A stretch of 64,000 nt of DNA from Alkalihalophilus marmarensis DSM 21297 (GCF_000474275.2 NZ_ATAE01000003.1:62001-126000); one strand, 5' to 3'. Shown: positions 7,815 to 18,685, counted from the first letter of the stretch. Notes: generated by a model not told the origin, from the letters alone. Translations and numbers: made by a program.

Positions 7815-8714
7815 ATGGAAGAAGCAGATATTCGGTACCGTAAAGTACGCTTTGCTGCTTGGGTAGGGATTATAGGGAATATTATACTTGCGATTATTAA
7901 AGCGGTTATTGGATTTATGGCTAACAGCCGAGCGCTCATTGCTGATGCTGCACATTCTGCATCCGATGTTGTGGGGTCTGTGGTCGTTTTAATTGGCGTC
8001 CGCGCAGCAAAACTACCGCCGGATGAAGATCATCCATATGGTCATGGGAAAGCGGAATCTGTAGCAGCCATTATAGTGGCGGTTCTTTTATTTATCGTGA
8101 GTTTTGAAATTGCGCTTAGTGCAATAAAGTCCTTCTTTGAGCCCGTTGTTGTACCGAAGATGATTGCGATCTATGCGGTGCTGTTTTCGATCGTTACAAA
8201 AGAAATTATGTTTCGATATAAGTATCAGCTGGGTAAAAAGTATAAGAGTGAAGCTTTAATGACAGATGCCTGGCATCACCGGTCAGATGTATTCTCATCG
8301 CTGGCTGCTCTTATCGGGATTGGTGCTGCCATTTTAGGTGGTATGCTCAATATTTCTTGGCTTGTATACGGGGATGCGATAGCGAGTGCGTTTGTGGCCA
8401 TCTTAATTGGGAAAATGGCTTACAGCTTGGGGAAACAATCGATTCATAATGCATTAGACCATGTTCTTCACGAAGAAGATACGATCGAAATGAAAAAAGC
8501 AGCAGCCGAAGTTCCAGGTGTATTAAATATTGATGAGTTTTATGCTCGTGAACACGGTCATTATGTCATTATCGATATAAAAATTGGTGTTAACCCGAAC
8601 ATAACTGTTGAAGAAGGCCATACGATAGGGAAAAATGTGAAGTTAAGATTATTAGAAGAGAAGCATGTGCAAGATGTTCTCGTTCATATTAATCCATATA
8701 GAGAAAAAGAATAA
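7815..8714 (+). CDS. Cation diffusion facilitator (CDF) family metal exporter
   Basis: This 299-residue transporter has six helices and a C-terminal cytoplasmic domain. TM2 carries HSASD (in LIADAAHSASDVV) and TM5 carries HHRSD (in TDAWHHRSDV), the two HxxxD metal-site halves expected for Zn2+/Fe2+-type family members. The loop HPYGHGKAES is the CDF signature. The C-terminal part around EFYAREHGHYVIIDIKIGV is the ferredoxin-like dimerisation domain. Substrate is not certain: B. subtilis paralogues MneP and MneS export Mn2+. An extended -10 (TGGTATACT, 7787-7795) lies just upstream. The next gene follows after 30 bases. Confidence 0.88.
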   Translation: MEEADIRYRKVRFAAWVGIIGNIILAIIKAVIGFMANSRALIADAAHSASDVVGSVVVLIGVRAAKLPPDEDHPYGHGKAESVAAIIVAVLLFIVSFEIALSAIKSFFEPVVVPKMIAIYAVLFSIVTKEIMFRYKYQLGKKYKSEALMTDAWHHRSDVFSSLAALIGIGAAILGGMLNISWLVYGDAIASAFVAILIGKMAYSLGKQSIHNALDHVLHEEDTIEMKKAAAEVPGVLNIDEFYAREHGHYVIIDIKIGVNPNITVEEGHTIGKNVKLRLLEEKHVQDVLVHINPYREKE

Positions 8715-8744
8715 GTAGAAAAATACCATGAGGAGGGTTATGGG

Positions 8745-9083
8745 ATGAGGGGACAATGGAATATTATCTTAGGTTTGTTAGTTGCTATTATTATCGCAAT
8801 CTTTGCAGTCATTAATGTAGAAGGCGTAAGGGTGAATTATCTATTTGGTACAGCAGAATGGCCGTTAATTCTCGTTATTTTAGGTTCTGTATTTATGGGG
8901 GCCATTGTAGCAGGTGCACTTGGAATGGTTAAAATCTACCGTCTTCAAGCTGAGCTTAAAAAACTGAAGACGTTAAAGGGCCATCAAGAGTCCGCTGTTA
9001 AAACGGAATCTTCTATTGACAAAGTGGAAGAAGACGAGAATACCGTCATTAAAGACACAACCTTAGATCAAGATCCCAAATAA
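8745..9083 (+). CDS. yrvD: LapA-domain (DUF1049) membrane protein, YrvD-like
   Basis: This 112-residue protein has two membrane helices: residues 5-28, and a second around 40-63 containing LVILGSVFMGAIVAG. A coiled-coil-like segment (KIYRLQAELKKLKTLK) and an acidic tail follow. This is the LapA/DUF1049 architecture. In B. subtilis yrvD lies directly before recJ (yrvE), as here. In proteobacteria LapA helps regulate lipopolysaccharide synthesis; the role in Firmicutes is unknown. The start ATG follows GAGGAGGG. Confidence 0.82.
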   Translation: MRGQWNIILGLLVAIIIAIFAVINVEGVRVNYLFGTAEWPLILVILGSVFMGAIVAGALGMVKIYRLQAELKKLKTLKGHQESAVKTESSIDKVEEDENTVIKDTTLDQDPK

Positions 9084-9110
9084 AGTAAACAATATAGACG
9101 CATTCAATTA

Positions 9111-9139
9111 TTGTCACCCCTTGGCACCTCCTGTATAAT
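9111..9139 (+). promoter_or_regulatory. Sigma-A promoter for recJ-apt
   Basis: TTGTCA (9111-9116), exactly 17 bases, then TATAAT (9134-9139). The recJ start codon is at 9162, giving a leader of only about 15 bases. Confidence 0.85.
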
Positions 9140-9161
9140 AGGATGGTCAAGGGGTGAACTT

Positions 9162-11531
9162 ATGTTAAGACCTAAGGCAAGATGGAAAATTCAAGAACAA
9201 GATGAACATAAAGCAGGCAGGCTTGTAAGCGAGCTGGGCGTTGATGAACTTGTTGCCCAATTATTAGTTAATCGCGGCATAGAGACACCAGAAGCCGCAA
9301 GAACTTTTTTATATACAAAGGAAATGACGTACCATGATCCCTATTTGTTAAAGGGTATGGACAAGGCTGTGGCACGAATTAAAGAAGCCATTGCAAACCA
9401 AGAGAAGATCTTAATATTTGGTGACTATGATGCGGACGGTGTAAGCAGCACCTCTGTTATGATTTACACATTAAATGAACTTGGTGCTGTGTTTGATTAT
9501 TATATTCCTAATCGGTTCACAGAAGGCTACGGGCCTAATGAGCCGGCTTTGAGGCGTGCGAAAGAAGAAGGGTATTCCTTAGTCGTAACAGTAGATACAG
9601 GGATTTCTGCTGTTCACGAGGCGAATGTCGCAAAAGAAATTGATCTTGATTTTATTGTGACTGACCATCATGAGGCCCCTCCAGTTTTGCCAGAGGCATA
9701 TGCTATCGTAAACCCGAAGCAGCCAGATTGTACGTATCCTTTTAAAGGATTAGCTGGTGTAGGTGTTGCGTTCAAAGTATCACAAGCACTCCTCGGCAGA
9801 ATTCCTAAAGAGCTGCTTGATATTGTTGTTATCGGAACGATTGCTGATTTAGTACCGCTGATTGATGAGAATCGTTTAATGGCTAAAGAAGGACTGAAGG
9901 CTCTAGAGTCAACATCGAAGCCAGGGTTGCGTGCTTTGATGAAAGTGTGTGGAATCGGTCAGGATACTTTAACAGGCGATCATGTCGGCTTTGGAATGGG
10001 ACCGCGGATCAATGCTGCAGGAAGACTTGATTCAGCTGATCCGGCAGTAGAGTTGATGATTACGAATGATTCAAGTGAAGCGGAACACCTAGCTGCTGAG
10101 ATTGATTCTTTAAATAAACAACGTCAATCGATTGTTAATACGATTACTGAAGAAGCAGTCGAGATCGTAGAATCTAAGTATCCTCCAGATGAGAATGATG
10201 TGTTGATCATTGCAGGAGTCGGCTGGAATGCAGGTGTTATTGGAATTGTTGCCTCACGCCTTGTTGAGCGTTTCTATCGTCCGACAATCGTATTAAGCAT
10301 TGACGAAGAAAAAGGGTTAGCCAAAGGTTCAGCAAGGAGTATTGAAGGCTTTGATATGTTTAAAGAATTATCGAAAAGCCGAGATATCCTGCCTCATTTT
10401 GGAGGACATCCAATGGCGGCTGGACTGACAATGAAAGAATCAGATCTTAATTTACTGCGTGAACGTTTAAATAATCAGGCGCAGGAAGTTCTAACTGAGG
10501 AAGACTTCAAGCCGCTTACGAAGATCGATTTATCCACAACGGTAGACCGCATCTCCTTAACGGTGATTAAGCAGTTAGAAGCTTTAGCTCCTTTTGGAGT
10601 GAATAATCCAACACCAAAAGTGATGCTTGAAGGAGTTCATATCGATCAGATGCGCCGTATTGGCAGTGAGTCTAATCATCTAAAAATGTCTTTTGTTCAA
10701 AACGGAGCGAGTCTAGATGGGATTGGCTTTCATTTAGGGCATTTACATGATGAAATCAGCCAGACGGCAAAGCTCTCTGCGATTGGAACTCTTTCTATCA
10801 ATGAATGGAATGGACATGTAAAACCGCAGATGATGCTTGAAGATCTTGCAGTTAAGGAATGGCAGCTTTTTGACTGGCGCAGTATTAAACAAAAGAGGTT
10901 AGAAGATCGATTGATGGAAATTCCGATTGATGACCGTGTACTTATTTTCTTCAAAGAATCCACGAAAGAAGAGCTCGGACTCCAGCTGGATGACTTGAGA
11001 AAAGCGAGTGATCTGACGGAGATGAGCGGAGCCTTTGAAGGGAAGTATGTGGTATTATTAGATGTGCCTAATACTCGAGAAGAGCTTTCTCTTTTATTTA
11101 AAGAACAAGGAACACCTAGCAGGATTTATACTATTTTTCATCAACAGGACGATTCGTTTTTTACGACAAATCCAAATCGTGATCAATTTAAATGGTTCTA
11201 TGCTTTTCTATTAAAGCGTAAAACATTCGATGTGAAAAAACATGGAACAGACCTTGCTAAGCATAAAGGCTGGTCTAGTCATACGATCGATTTTATGTCC
11301 CAGGTGTTTTTAGAGCTCGGTTTTGTTACAATAGACAATGGCGTTCTTTCTCTAAGTGATGCACCGGAGAAAAAAGCACTTGATGCGTCAATTACGTATC
11401 AACGAAAACAAGAGCAAGCACATATAGAAAATCAATTCGTTTATTCTTCTTATGAGGAATTAAAGCAATGGTTTAATCGCGTGATTCCCCGAAATGAAAT
11501 AGATGAACGACAAATCAAGGAGACGGTGTAA
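9162..11531 (+). CDS. recJ: Single-stranded-DNA-specific exonuclease RecJ
   Basis: This 789-residue protein matches the Firmicute RecJ length of about 786. It degrades single-stranded DNA 5' to 3' in recombination and mismatch repair. The DHH-family motifs are present: [11 protein letters not shown] near residue 87, VTVDTGIS, the TDHHE motif near residue 168, and the DHHA1 motif [11 protein letters not shown] near residue 420. An OB-fold and the long C-terminal domain of Bacillus RecJ follow. The ATG at 9162 is chosen because AAGGGGTGA precedes it and the promoter -10 box lies inside the longer frame that begins at 9111. apt starts two bases after its stop. Confidence 0.95.
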   Translation: MLRPKARWKIQEQDEHKAGRLVSELGVDELVAQLLVNRGIETPEAARTFLYTKEMTYHDPYLLKGMDKAVARIKEAIANQEKILIFGDYDADGVSSTSVMIYTLNELGAVFDYYIPNRFTEGYGPNEPALRRAKEEGYSLVVTVDTGISAVHEANVAKEIDLDFIVTDHHEAPPVLPEAYAIVNPKQPDCTYPFKGLAGVGVAFKVSQALLGRIPKELLDIVVIGTIADLVPLIDENRLMAKEGLKALESTSKPGLRALMKVCGIGQDTLTGDHVGFGMGPRINAAGRLDSADPAVELMITNDSSEAEHLAAEIDSLNKQRQSIVNTITEEAVEIVESKYPPDENDVLIIAGVGWNAGVIGIVASRLVERFYRPTIVLSIDEEKGLAKGSARSIEGFDMFKELSKSRDILPHFGGHPMAAGLTMKESDLNLLRERLNNQAQEVLTEEDFKPLTKIDLSTTVDRISLTVIKQLEALAPFGVNNPTPKVMLEGVHIDQMRRIGSESNHLKMSFVQNGASLDGIGFHLGHLHDEISQTAKLSAIGTLSINEWNGHVKPQMMLEDLAVKEWQLFDWRSIKQKRLEDRLMEIPIDDRVLIFFKESTKEELGLQLDDLRKASDLTEMSGAFEGKYVVLLDVPNTREELSLLFKEQGTPSRIYTIFHQQDDSFFTTNPNRDQFKWFYAFLLKRKTFDVKKHGTDLAKHKGWSSHTIDFMSQVFLELGFVTIDNGVLSLSDAPEKKALDASITYQRKQEQAHIENQFVYSSYEELKQWFNRVIPRNEIDERQIKETV

Positions 11532-11533
11532 AA

Positions 11534-12049
11534 ATGGATTTTAAACAGTATATTACAATTGTAGAAAACTACCCTAAAGAAGGTATTCGCTTTAAAGATA
11601 TTACGACTCTAATGCAAGATGGTGCAGCATACAAAGCGGCTATTGATGAAATGGCGGAATTTGCAAAAGATAAAGAAGTCGATCTTGTTGTTGGGCCTGA
11701 AGCTCGTGGCTTTGTTGTTGGTTGTCCAATTGCCTACTCTCTAGGAACTGGATTTGTTCCTGTACGTAAAGCAGGAAAGCTTCCGCGTGAAGTGATCTCA
11801 GTTGATTATGGTTTAGAGTATGGTAAAGACAGCTTGACGATCCACCGTGATTCTATTAAAAAAGGGCAGCGCGTACTGATTGCTGATGACTTGCTTGCTA
11901 CAGGTGGTACCATTGAAGCGACAATTAAAATGGTTGAAGAACTAGGCGGGATTGTTGTTGGAATTGCGTTCATGATTGAACTTGATTACCTAGATGGCCG
12001 TCAGAAACTTGAAGGCCATGACATTTTCTCATTAATGACGTATAAATAA
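11534..12049 (+). CDS. apt: Adenine phosphoribosyltransferase
   Basis: Apt converts adenine and PRPP to AMP in purine salvage. The 171-residue length is usual for the family. It shows [20 protein letters not shown], the flexible-loop stretch [10 protein letters not shown] and the PRPP-binding motif [16 protein letters not shown] around residues 117-132. It is cotranscribed with recJ, as in B. subtilis, with an AAGGAGACGG ribosome site inside the end of recJ. A hairpin terminator follows. Confidence 0.97.
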   Translation: MDFKQYITIVENYPKEGIRFKDITTLMQDGAAYKAAIDEMAEFAKDKEVDLVVGPEARGFVVGCPIAYSLGTGFVPVRKAGKLPREVISVDYGLEYGKDSLTIHRDSIKKGQRVLIADDLLATGGTIEATIKMVEELGGIVVGIAFMIELDYLDGRQKLEGHDIFSLMTYK

Positions 12050-12063
12050 ACAACTAGAAGATC

Positions 12064-12095
12064 AGAGTGCTCATAAGTGATGAGTGCTCTTTTCT
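12064..12095 (+). terminator. Rho-independent terminator after apt
   Basis: AGAGTGCTCA folds onto TGAGTGCTCT (two G-U pairs) around seven bases and is followed by TTTTCT. Confidence 0.8.
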
Positions 12096-12200
12096 GTTAT
12101 CTAAATACAGAAAAGGGCAAAGTAGTAGTGATTACATACAAGCGGGTACAGGGGTGGAAATATTTTTCTATACTACCTCGACATTTTTCGCCTTTTTCCC

Positions 12201-12229
12201 TTTACATCCATTGAAAACTTAACGATAAT
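12201..12229 (+). promoter_or_regulatory. Sigma-A-type promoter for relA
   Basis: TTTACA (12201-12206), a 17-base spacer and GATAAT (12224-12229), about 32 bases before the relA start. Confidence 0.65.
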
Positions 12230-12261
12230 AAGAAGAAATCGAATCGTGAATAGGTGATTCC

Positions 12262-14448
12262 ATGACCATAGATCAAGTGTTAGAAAAAGCAAGTCAATAT
12301 CTTAGTGAAGATGACATTGCTTTTTTACGTAAAGCATACGAGTATGCTGAGAAGTCTCATAGCGGGCAGTACAGGAAATCTGGCGAGCCCTACATTTTAC
12401 ACCCAATCCAAGTTGCAGGAATTATAGTGGAACTTGAATTAGACCCTAATACAGTAGCTGCTGCTTTCTTACATGATGTTGTAGAAGATACTGAGGTAAC
12501 TGTAGAAGAGATTTCTGCAGAATTTAACGAGCAAGTTGCTATGCTTGTTGATGGGGTAACCAAGCTTAAAAAATTTAAGTATAAATCAAAAGAAGAACAG
12601 CAGGCGGAAAATCACCGTAAAATGCTTGTCGCTATGGCAAAAGACATTAGAGTGATTTTGATAAAACTTGCTGATCGTCTTCATAATATGCGAACTCTAA
12701 AATACATGCCGCCTGAAAAACAGCGAGTCACGTCAAATGAAACACTCGAAATCTTTGCGCCGCTGGCTCATAGACTAGGTATCTCAACAATTAAGTGGGA
12801 GCTTGAGGATACAGCCTTGCGTTACTTAGATCCGCAGCAGTATTACCGCATCGTTAACTTGATGAAGCGCAAGCGAGCTGAGCGTGAACAGTATTTATCA
12901 CAAGTAATGGACACAATTAATGAACATTTAACTGATGTCAAAGTGAATGCGGAGTTATCCGGCCGACCGAAGCATATTTACAGCATTTATCGTAAAATGG
13001 TGCTGCAAAACAAGCAGTTTAATGAAATTTATGATCTCTTAGCTGTTCGTATCATCGTAAAGAATATTAAAGATTGCTATGCTGTGCTCGGTGTCATTCA
13101 TACGTGCTGGAAACCGATGCCTGGGAGATTTAAAGATTATATCGCGATGCCTAAAGCCAATATGTATCAATCTTTGCATACAACCGTTGTTGGACCATTC
13201 GGTGATCCTCTTGAGGTTCAAATACGTACAGAAGAAATGCACCGCGTTGCTGAATTCGGGGTAGCGGCTCATTGGGCATATAAAGAAGGAAAATCTTCAG
13301 CTTCGTCTAAAGACTCTTTTGAGGACAAGCTTACTTGGTTCCGTGACATTATTGAATCGCAAAACGAAACAAACGATGCACAAGAATTTATGGAATGCCT
13401 AAAAATGGACTTATTTAGTGACATGGTCTTCGTGTTTACTCCAAAGGGAGATGTCCTTGACCTCCCGCGTGGGTCCGTGCCGCTTGATTTTGCGTATCGA
13501 ATTCATAGTGAGATCGGAAACCGTTGTATTGGGGCCAAAGTAAATGGCAAAATGGTGCCGCTTGATCATGAATTGAAAACAGGAGATATCGTCGAAGTGA
13601 TGACTTCTAAGCATTCATATGGCCCTAGCCAGGATTGGATAAAGATCACTCAATCTTCTCACGCGAAAAATAAAATTAAGCAATGGTTTAAAAAAGAACG
13701 CCGTGAAGAGAATATCGAAAAGGGACGCGAAATCGTTGAAAAGGAAATTCGTGCTCTCGATTTTGAACCAAAAGAGGTATTGACGGAAGAAAATATTCAA
13801 CTTGTTGCCAATAAGTTCAGCTTTGCAGGCGAAGAAGACATGTTTGCAGCAGCTGGGTATGGCGGGATCAGTGCTAAACAAATTGTTAATCGAATGACCG
13901 AGAAATTACGTAAGCAGCTAGACCAAGAGCAAGAAGAGCAGTCTCTGCAAGAAGCTATATCAGAGATCCCATCTTTTACACCTAAGAAGAAAGCAAGCTC
14001 AGGCGTACGTGTAAAAGGTGTGGATAACCTGCTTATTCGTCTATCTCGCTGTTGTACACCTGTACCTGGTGATGACATCATCGGCTATATTACCAAAGGC
14101 CGGGGAGTCTCTATCCACCGAGCTGATTGTGCGAATGTGAACACAGAAGAAGCGAAAACTCGTCTTTTGCCTGTTGAGTGGGAAGGCGATCATCAGCAGT
14201 CCAAATCATACAATGTAGACATTGAAATTACTGGTTTTGACCGCAATGGTTTATTAAATGAGGTATTACAAGCTGTTACGGAATCAAGAACGATGATTAA
14301 CGCGGTGTCAGGAAAGAGTGATCACCGCAATAAAGTGGCGACCATTAATATGACGATCTTAATTCAAAATATTGATCATCTCCATAAAGTAGTGGAAAAA
14401 ATTAAACATTTACAAGATATCTATTCTGTACGCCGAATTATGCATTAA
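12262..14448 (+). CDS. relA: Bifunctional (p)ppGpp synthetase/hydrolase RelA (RSH)
   Basis: This 728-residue RSH enzyme makes and degrades (p)ppGpp in the stringent response. Order of domains: HD hydrolase with HSGQYRKSGEPYILHP and LHDVVEDTEVT (residues 30-85), synthetase with GRPKHIYSIYRKM and YQSLHTTVVGP (240-320), TGS (VFTPKGDVLDLPRGSVPLDFAY, near 400), a helical/zinc-finger region with RCCTPVPGD, and a C-terminal ACT domain. The intact HD motif argues that hydrolysis is active. It has its own promoter and is followed 24 bases later by dtd, the B. subtilis order. Confidence 0.97.
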   Translation: MTIDQVLEKASQYLSEDDIAFLRKAYEYAEKSHSGQYRKSGEPYILHPIQVAGIIVELELDPNTVAAAFLHDVVEDTEVTVEEISAEFNEQVAMLVDGVTKLKKFKYKSKEEQQAENHRKMLVAMAKDIRVILIKLADRLHNMRTLKYMPPEKQRVTSNETLEIFAPLAHRLGISTIKWELEDTALRYLDPQQYYRIVNLMKRKRAEREQYLSQVMDTINEHLTDVKVNAELSGRPKHIYSIYRKMVLQNKQFNEIYDLLAVRIIVKNIKDCYAVLGVIHTCWKPMPGRFKDYIAMPKANMYQSLHTTVVGPFGDPLEVQIRTEEMHRVAEFGVAAHWAYKEGKSSASSKDSFEDKLTWFRDIIESQNETNDAQEFMECLKMDLFSDMVFVFTPKGDVLDLPRGSVPLDFAYRIHSEIGNRCIGAKVNGKMVPLDHELKTGDIVEVMTSKHSYGPSQDWIKITQSSHAKNKIKQWFKKERREENIEKGREIVEKEIRALDFEPKEVLTEENIQLVANKFSFAGEEDMFAAAGYGGISAKQIVNRMTEKLRKQLDQEQEEQSLQEAISEIPSFTPKKKASSGVRVKGVDNLLIRLSRCCTPVPGDDIIGYITKGRGVSIHRADCANVNTEEAKTRLLPVEWEGDHQQSKSYNVDIEITGFDRNGLLNEVLQAVTESRTMINAVSGKSDHRNKVATINMTILIQNIDHLHKVVEKIKHLQDIYSVRRIMH

Positions 14449-14472
14449 TCTTTATCATTTGAGGTGTTAGTC

Positions 14473-14913
14473 GTGCGAGTCGTATTACAACGATCGAAGG
14501 AAGCTTCAGTTACAGTAGCGGATGAAGTAGTGGGTAAAATTAATTCTGGCTTAGTGTTGCTAGTCGGAATCACACATGAGGATACGAATGAAGATGTAGA
14601 ATATGTAGCGGACAAAGTCGTTAACCTCCGGATTTTTGAGGATGAGAATGGGAAAATGAATCATTCTCTTAAAGACAAAGAAGGAGAGATTTTATCGATC
14701 TCTCAATTTACTCTTTACGGCGACTGTAAAAAAGGCCGTCGTCCAAACTTTATGGATGCGGCAAAGCCTGATATAGCAAAAGAGCGCTACGATTATTTCA
14801 ACCAAGTTCTTCGTGATAAAGGGATCCATGTAGAAACAGGAACATTCGGAGCAATGATGGATGTTTCTCTAACCAATGATGGACCTGTCACTTTAATTGT
14901 GGAAAGTAAATAA
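14473..14913 (+). CDS. dtd: D-aminoacyl-tRNA deacylase
   Basis: Dtd hydrolyses D-aminoacyl-tRNA and mischarged Gly-tRNA(Ala). The 146-residue protein begins [21 protein letters not shown]. It carries the active-site motif [11 protein letters not shown], here [19 protein letters not shown], and the second motif [19 protein letters not shown]. The GTG at 14473 is preferred over the GTG at 14464 because GAGGTG lies at proper spacing and the family begins with MR/VVLQR. It is coupled to relA. Confidence 0.95.
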   Translation: MRVVLQRSKEASVTVADEVVGKINSGLVLLVGITHEDTNEDVEYVADKVVNLRIFEDENGKMNHSLKDKEGEILSISQFTLYGDCKKGRRPNFMDAAKPDIAKERYDYFNQVLRDKGIHVETGTFGAMMDVSLTNDGPVTLIVESK

Positions 14914-15001
14914 TCTTTTTAAGTAAATAATTATTTAAAGTAAATTATTTACGTTTGGCTGTAAGTTTTTTATTAATTGTGGTCATGCTAGAGGTATATT
15001 A

Positions 15002-15208
15002 ATGGATGTATCAGAAAGGAAGATCCACTATATGCGCTCTAGTATGCGGCAGCAATCTATGCATCAAAGCACAGATCAAATGTTTCATGTAGACTTTCAC
15101 AGCTTTGTGGAAAAAGAAAATACGAATACAAACTTGGAGCTTGCTTCAGAGTTTGGCTTATCCCTTAGAGATGTGAGGGCTCTAAAGCATAAGCTCGGAC
15201 GAAATTAG
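15002..15208 (+). CDS. Small hypothetical protein with C-terminal helix-turn-helix-like segment
   Basis: Up to 68 residues. The C-terminal 25 residues (LELASEFGLSLRDVRALKHK) look like a sigma-70 region 4 or HTH helix pair. The N-terminal half is polar with many Gln, Met and His. The ATG at 15002 has AGAGG before it; the inner ATG at 15032 is an alternative with GAAAGGAAG. It lies between dtd and the hisS T-box, where Bacillus genomes often carry a short gene (yrzK in B. subtilis). No function is claimed. Confidence 0.6.
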   Translation: MDVSERKIHYMRSSMRQQSMHQSTDQMFHVDFHSFVEKENTNTNLELASEFGLSLRDVRALKHKLGRN

Positions 15209-15212
15209 CCTA

Positions 15213-15241
15213 TTGACAGCTTGGGGTTTCATTCGTATAGT
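15213..15241 (+). promoter_or_regulatory. Sigma-A promoter for the hisS-aspS T-box transcript
   Basis: TTGACA (15213-15218), exactly 17 bases, then TATAGT (15236-15241). It starts five bases after the stop codon of the small upstream gene. Confidence 0.85.
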
Positions 15242-15249
15242 AGTAAACA

Positions 15250-15530
15250 AACCAATTACAAATTTGCATTATTCCGGCGAAGAGGCAGAGTAATTAAGGT
15301 AGCAGGTTGTAAAGAGAGGAGAGGCCGCGGCTGAGAGCCCTCCCAATTTGTCTTGATGAATGAACACCTCTGAGGATTTTCTCTGAACGTGTAGATCAGT
15401 AGGAGATGACGTTAACAGGCGTTAACTGTTTAAAAGTGGAAGCAAGTTCAGTTTGCTTCAATTAGGGTGGCACCACGGGTATACAACTCTCGTCCCTGAT
15501 GTAGATACATCAGAGGCGGGAGTTTTTTGT
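15250..15530 (+). promoter_or_regulatory. T-box riboswitch (tRNA-His sensing) upstream of hisS-aspS
   Basis: The T-box core AGGGTGGCACCACGGG lies at 15464-15479 and is followed by the terminator helix ACTCTCGTCCCTGATGT pairing with ACATCAGAGGCGGGAGT and a T run (15486-15530). Stem I with the CCGCGGCTGAGAGCC region precedes a specifier candidate CAC (His) at 15365-15367, followed by CTCTGAGG. Uncharged tRNA-His should stabilise the antiterminator and allow transcription of hisS-aspS. The leader start is inferred from the promoter. Confidence 0.93.
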
Positions 15531-15571
15531 GTTTTAAAAAAAGACTTTTTATACGTGCAGGAGGAACAAAA

Positions 15572-16852
15572 ATGAGTATGCAAATCCCACGCGGTACGCA
15601 AGATATATTACCAGGTGAAATTGAAATTTGGCAATATATCGAGCAAAAATCAAAAGAAATATGCAGCCGCTATAATTACAAAGAAATTCGAACTCCAATC
15701 TTTGAACATACTGAAGTGTTCGCGCGTGGAGTAGGGGAAACAACGGATATTGTTCAAAAGGAAATGTACACATTCACTGACCGCGGCGAGCGCAGTTTAA
15801 CTCTTCGTCCTGAAGGAACAGCTGGAGTTGTGCGCTCCTTTGTAGGGAACAAACTGTACGGAGAAGCGAGTCAGCCGACGAAACTATTTTATACCGGTCC
15901 TATGTTCCGTTATGAAAGACCGCAAGCAGGCCGCATGCGCCAGTTCGTACAATTTGGAGTAGAAGCATTAGGTAGTGCAGATCCGGCCATCGATGCAGAA
16001 GTGCTAGCATTAGTGATGAGCATCTATTATGAGCTTGGCTTAACAGATATCAAACTTGTGTTAAACAGTTTAGGAGATAAAGAAAGCCGTGAAGCTCACA
16101 GAGACGCACTGATCAATCACTTTAAGCCTAGCATCGGTGAATTTTGTTCAGATTGCCAAAACCGCTTAGAGAAGAATCCATTACGTATTCTTGATTGTAA
16201 AAAAGACCGTGAGCACCCATTAATGCAAACAGCTCCTTCTATTCATGACTACTATACAGAAGAATCTGCTGCTTATTTCAAAGAAGTGAAGCAGCATCTT
16301 GATCAAATGAATCTGCCTTACGTAGTAGATCCAACATTAGTGCGCGGTTTGGATTACTATAATCATACTGCTTTTGAAGTAATGGCTGAAGGAGAAGGAT
16401 TTGGAGCCATTACAACATTATGCGGCGGCGGAAGATACAATGGCCTGGTACAAGAGTTTAGCGGCCCAGAAACACCAGGAATCGGCTTTGCCTTCAGTAT
16501 TGAGCGATTGATCATGGCGTTAAAGGCACAAGGGAAGGTGCCTGATTTTGGTAATCAGCTTGATTGTTTCCTTGTGACTCTTGGTGATGAGGCCAAAGCG
16601 AAGTCAGTTGAGCTTTTGTATCAGTTACGACAAGCGGGGATTCGCTGTGACAAAGATTACTTAGATAAAAAAATGAAGGCACAGTTTAAAGCTGCAGATC
16701 GCCTAAACGTACGCTATACAGCGATTCTTGGTGATAATGAGCTTAATGAAAATCGAATTAATGTGAAAAATATGGAAACAGGCGAACAGGTCGAGGTTGC
16801 ACTCGATACTTTTATCACATACATGAAAGAGCAAGTTGAGGGAGGCAAATAA
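15572..16852 (+). CDS. hisS: Histidyl-tRNA synthetase
   Basis: This 426-residue class II synthetase begins [16 protein letters not shown]. It contains motif 2 ([20 protein letters not shown]), the histidine-binding [15 protein letters not shown] and GGGRYNGL, motif 3 ([11 protein letters not shown]), and the C-terminal anticodon-binding domain. ATG 15572 is chosen for its AGGAGG site; the longer frame from 15527 runs into the T-box terminator. aspS follows after one base, so the operon answers to the T-box leader. Confidence 0.97.
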   Translation: MSMQIPRGTQDILPGEIEIWQYIEQKSKEICSRYNYKEIRTPIFEHTEVFARGVGETTDIVQKEMYTFTDRGERSLTLRPEGTAGVVRSFVGNKLYGEASQPTKLFYTGPMFRYERPQAGRMRQFVQFGVEALGSADPAIDAEVLALVMSIYYELGLTDIKLVLNSLGDKESREAHRDALINHFKPSIGEFCSDCQNRLEKNPLRILDCKKDREHPLMQTAPSIHDYYTEESAAYFKEVKQHLDQMNLPYVVDPTLVRGLDYYNHTAFEVMAEGEGFGAITTLCGGGRYNGLVQEFSGPETPGIGFAFSIERLIMALKAQGKVPDFGNQLDCFLVTLGDEAKAKSVELLYQLRQAGIRCDKDYLDKKMKAQFKAADRLNVRYTAILGDNELNENRINVKNMETGEQVEVALDTFITYMKEQVEGGK

Positions 16853-16853
16853 G

Positions 16854-18641
16854 ATGATTGGTAGAACGCATCATTGTGGAGAGTTAAGAAGTGAACATGT
16901 AGGGGAGACCGTACAATTAAAAGGGTGGGTGCAAAAGCGCCGTGATTTAGGAAATGTTATTTTCCTTGATTTGCGAGACCGCTCAGGCATTGTTCAAGTT
17001 GTTTTTAGTCCAGAGGTTAATAAAGAAGCACTTGAGACAGCAGAACGTGTTCGTAATGAATACGTGCTTGAAGTAGAAGGTACAGTCGTTGCGCGTGACG
17101 CGCGTACAGTAAATGACAAGATTGAGACAGGGACGATCGAAATTCATGTAACAAAAGTAGAAGTACTCAATGCTTCAAAATCACTTCCATTCCAAATCGA
17201 AGCTGATACAGATGCATCAGAGGATGTGCGTCTGCGTTACCGTTACTTAGATTTACGCCGTCCTGATATGCAGGAAACATTTAAACTACGCCACAAAACA
17301 ACAAAGTTAATTCGTAATTTCTTAGACGAAGAAGCATTTCTTGAAATTGAAACACCAATGCTGACAAAGAGTACACCTGAAGGAGCTCGTGACTATCTTG
17401 TTCCAAGCCGCGTGCACCATGGTGAATTTTATGCACTTCCGCAGTCGCCGCAAATCTTCAAGCAGCTTTTAATGGTGTCTGGTTTTGAACGTTACTACCA
17501 AGTGGTTCGCTGTTTCCGTGATGAAGACTTACGTGCAGACCGTCAGCCAGAATTCACCCAAATTGATATTGAGACTTCTTTTATGGATAAAGAAGACCTT
17601 CTTTCAATGACAGAGAAAATGATGGCAAAAGTTTTAAAGGAAACAAAAGGTGTAGAAGTTTCCCTTCCAATGCCTCGTCTGACGTATGATGAAGCAATGA
17701 ACCGTTATGGCTCTGATAAGCCGGATACACGTTTTGAAATGGAGTTAATTGAGCTCTCAGATGTAGTCCGTGACTCAAGCTTTAAAGTATTTACAAGTGC
17801 GCTTAACGGCGGCGGTATTGTGAAAGGCTTAAATCTTAAAGGCGGGGCAAGTAAAATGTCTCGTAAGGAAATTGACGCATTGACTGAATTTGTTAAGCCG
17901 TATGGTGCAAAAGGTCTTGCTTGGCTGAAGGTTGAAGCAGATGGCTTAAAAGGTCCGATTGCTAAATTCTTTGAAGGGGAACATGCAGAGAACCTTCTAA
18001 GTGCGATGAATGGGGAAGAAGGCGATTTATTATTCTTTGCAGCAGACAAAGCCCAAGTGGTCTTTGACAGCCTTGGTGCACTTCGTCTGAAGTTTGGTAA
18101 AGAGTTCGACTTAATTGATAAAGATGCATTTAACTTCTTATGGGTTGTTGACTTCCCGCTCGTTGAATATGATGAGGATGCAAAGCGTTATGTCGCTCTT
18201 CACCACCCGTTCACAAGTCCTAAGCAAGCAGATCGTGACCTGCTTGCTACAGATCCTGCATCTGTTCGTGCCGAGGCATATGACCTTGTATTAAACGGTT
18301 ATGAACTTGGCGGCGGTTCACAGCGTATTTATGAGCGTGAAATTCAAGAGCATATGTTTAGAGCGCTAGGGTTCTCAGAAGAAGAAGCAAAAGAACAATT
18401 CGGCTTCTTACTTGAAGCATTTGAATATGGTACACCACCGCACGGGGGAATCGCTCTTGGACTTGACCGTCTAATCATGCTTCTAGCAGGACGTACAAAC
18501 TTACGTGATACGATTGCGTTCCCTAAAACAGCAAGTGCAAGCTGCTTATTAACGAATGCACCAAGCGAAGTAAGTCTTGATCAGTTAATTGACCTTAATT
18601 TATCCATAATTGGTAATAAGACGGATAAGGTCGAAGTATAA
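16854..18641 (+). CDS. aspS: Aspartyl-tRNA synthetase
   Basis: This 595-residue class IIb enzyme has an N-terminal OB fold ([26 protein letters not shown], residues 18-45), motif 2 ([28 protein letters not shown], near 215), the bacterial GAD insertion (residues 300-420) and motif 3 ([13 protein letters not shown], near 535). ATG 16854 has GGAGGC before it. It is cotranscribed with hisS and so shares its T-box, although the visible specifier is a His codon. A terminator follows. Confidence 0.97.
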   Translation: MIGRTHHCGELRSEHVGETVQLKGWVQKRRDLGNVIFLDLRDRSGIVQVVFSPEVNKEALETAERVRNEYVLEVEGTVVARDARTVNDKIETGTIEIHVTKVEVLNASKSLPFQIEADTDASEDVRLRYRYLDLRRPDMQETFKLRHKTTKLIRNFLDEEAFLEIETPMLTKSTPEGARDYLVPSRVHHGEFYALPQSPQIFKQLLMVSGFERYYQVVRCFRDEDLRADRQPEFTQIDIETSFMDKEDLLSMTEKMMAKVLKETKGVEVSLPMPRLTYDEAMNRYGSDKPDTRFEMELIELSDVVRDSSFKVFTSALNGGGIVKGLNLKGGASKMSRKEIDALTEFVKPYGAKGLAWLKVEADGLKGPIAKFFEGEHAENLLSAMNGEEGDLLFFAADKAQVVFDSLGALRLKFGKEFDLIDKDAFNFLWVVDFPLVEYDEDAKRYVALHHPFTSPKQADRDLLATDPASVRAEAYDLVLNGYELGGGSQRIYEREIQEHMFRALGFSEEEAKEQFGFLLEAFEYGTPPHGGIALGLDRLIMLLAGRTNLRDTIAFPKTASASCLLTNAPSEVSLDQLIDLNLSIIGNKTDKVEV

Positions 18642-18649
18642 AGCATTCT

Positions 18650-18685
18650 AGAGATTGCCTGGATCATTGGGCAGTCTCTTTTTTT
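18650..18685 (+). terminator. Rho-independent terminator after aspS
   Basis: AGAGATTGCC pairs with GGCAGTCTCT (one G-U) and is followed by seven Ts. Confidence 0.88.
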
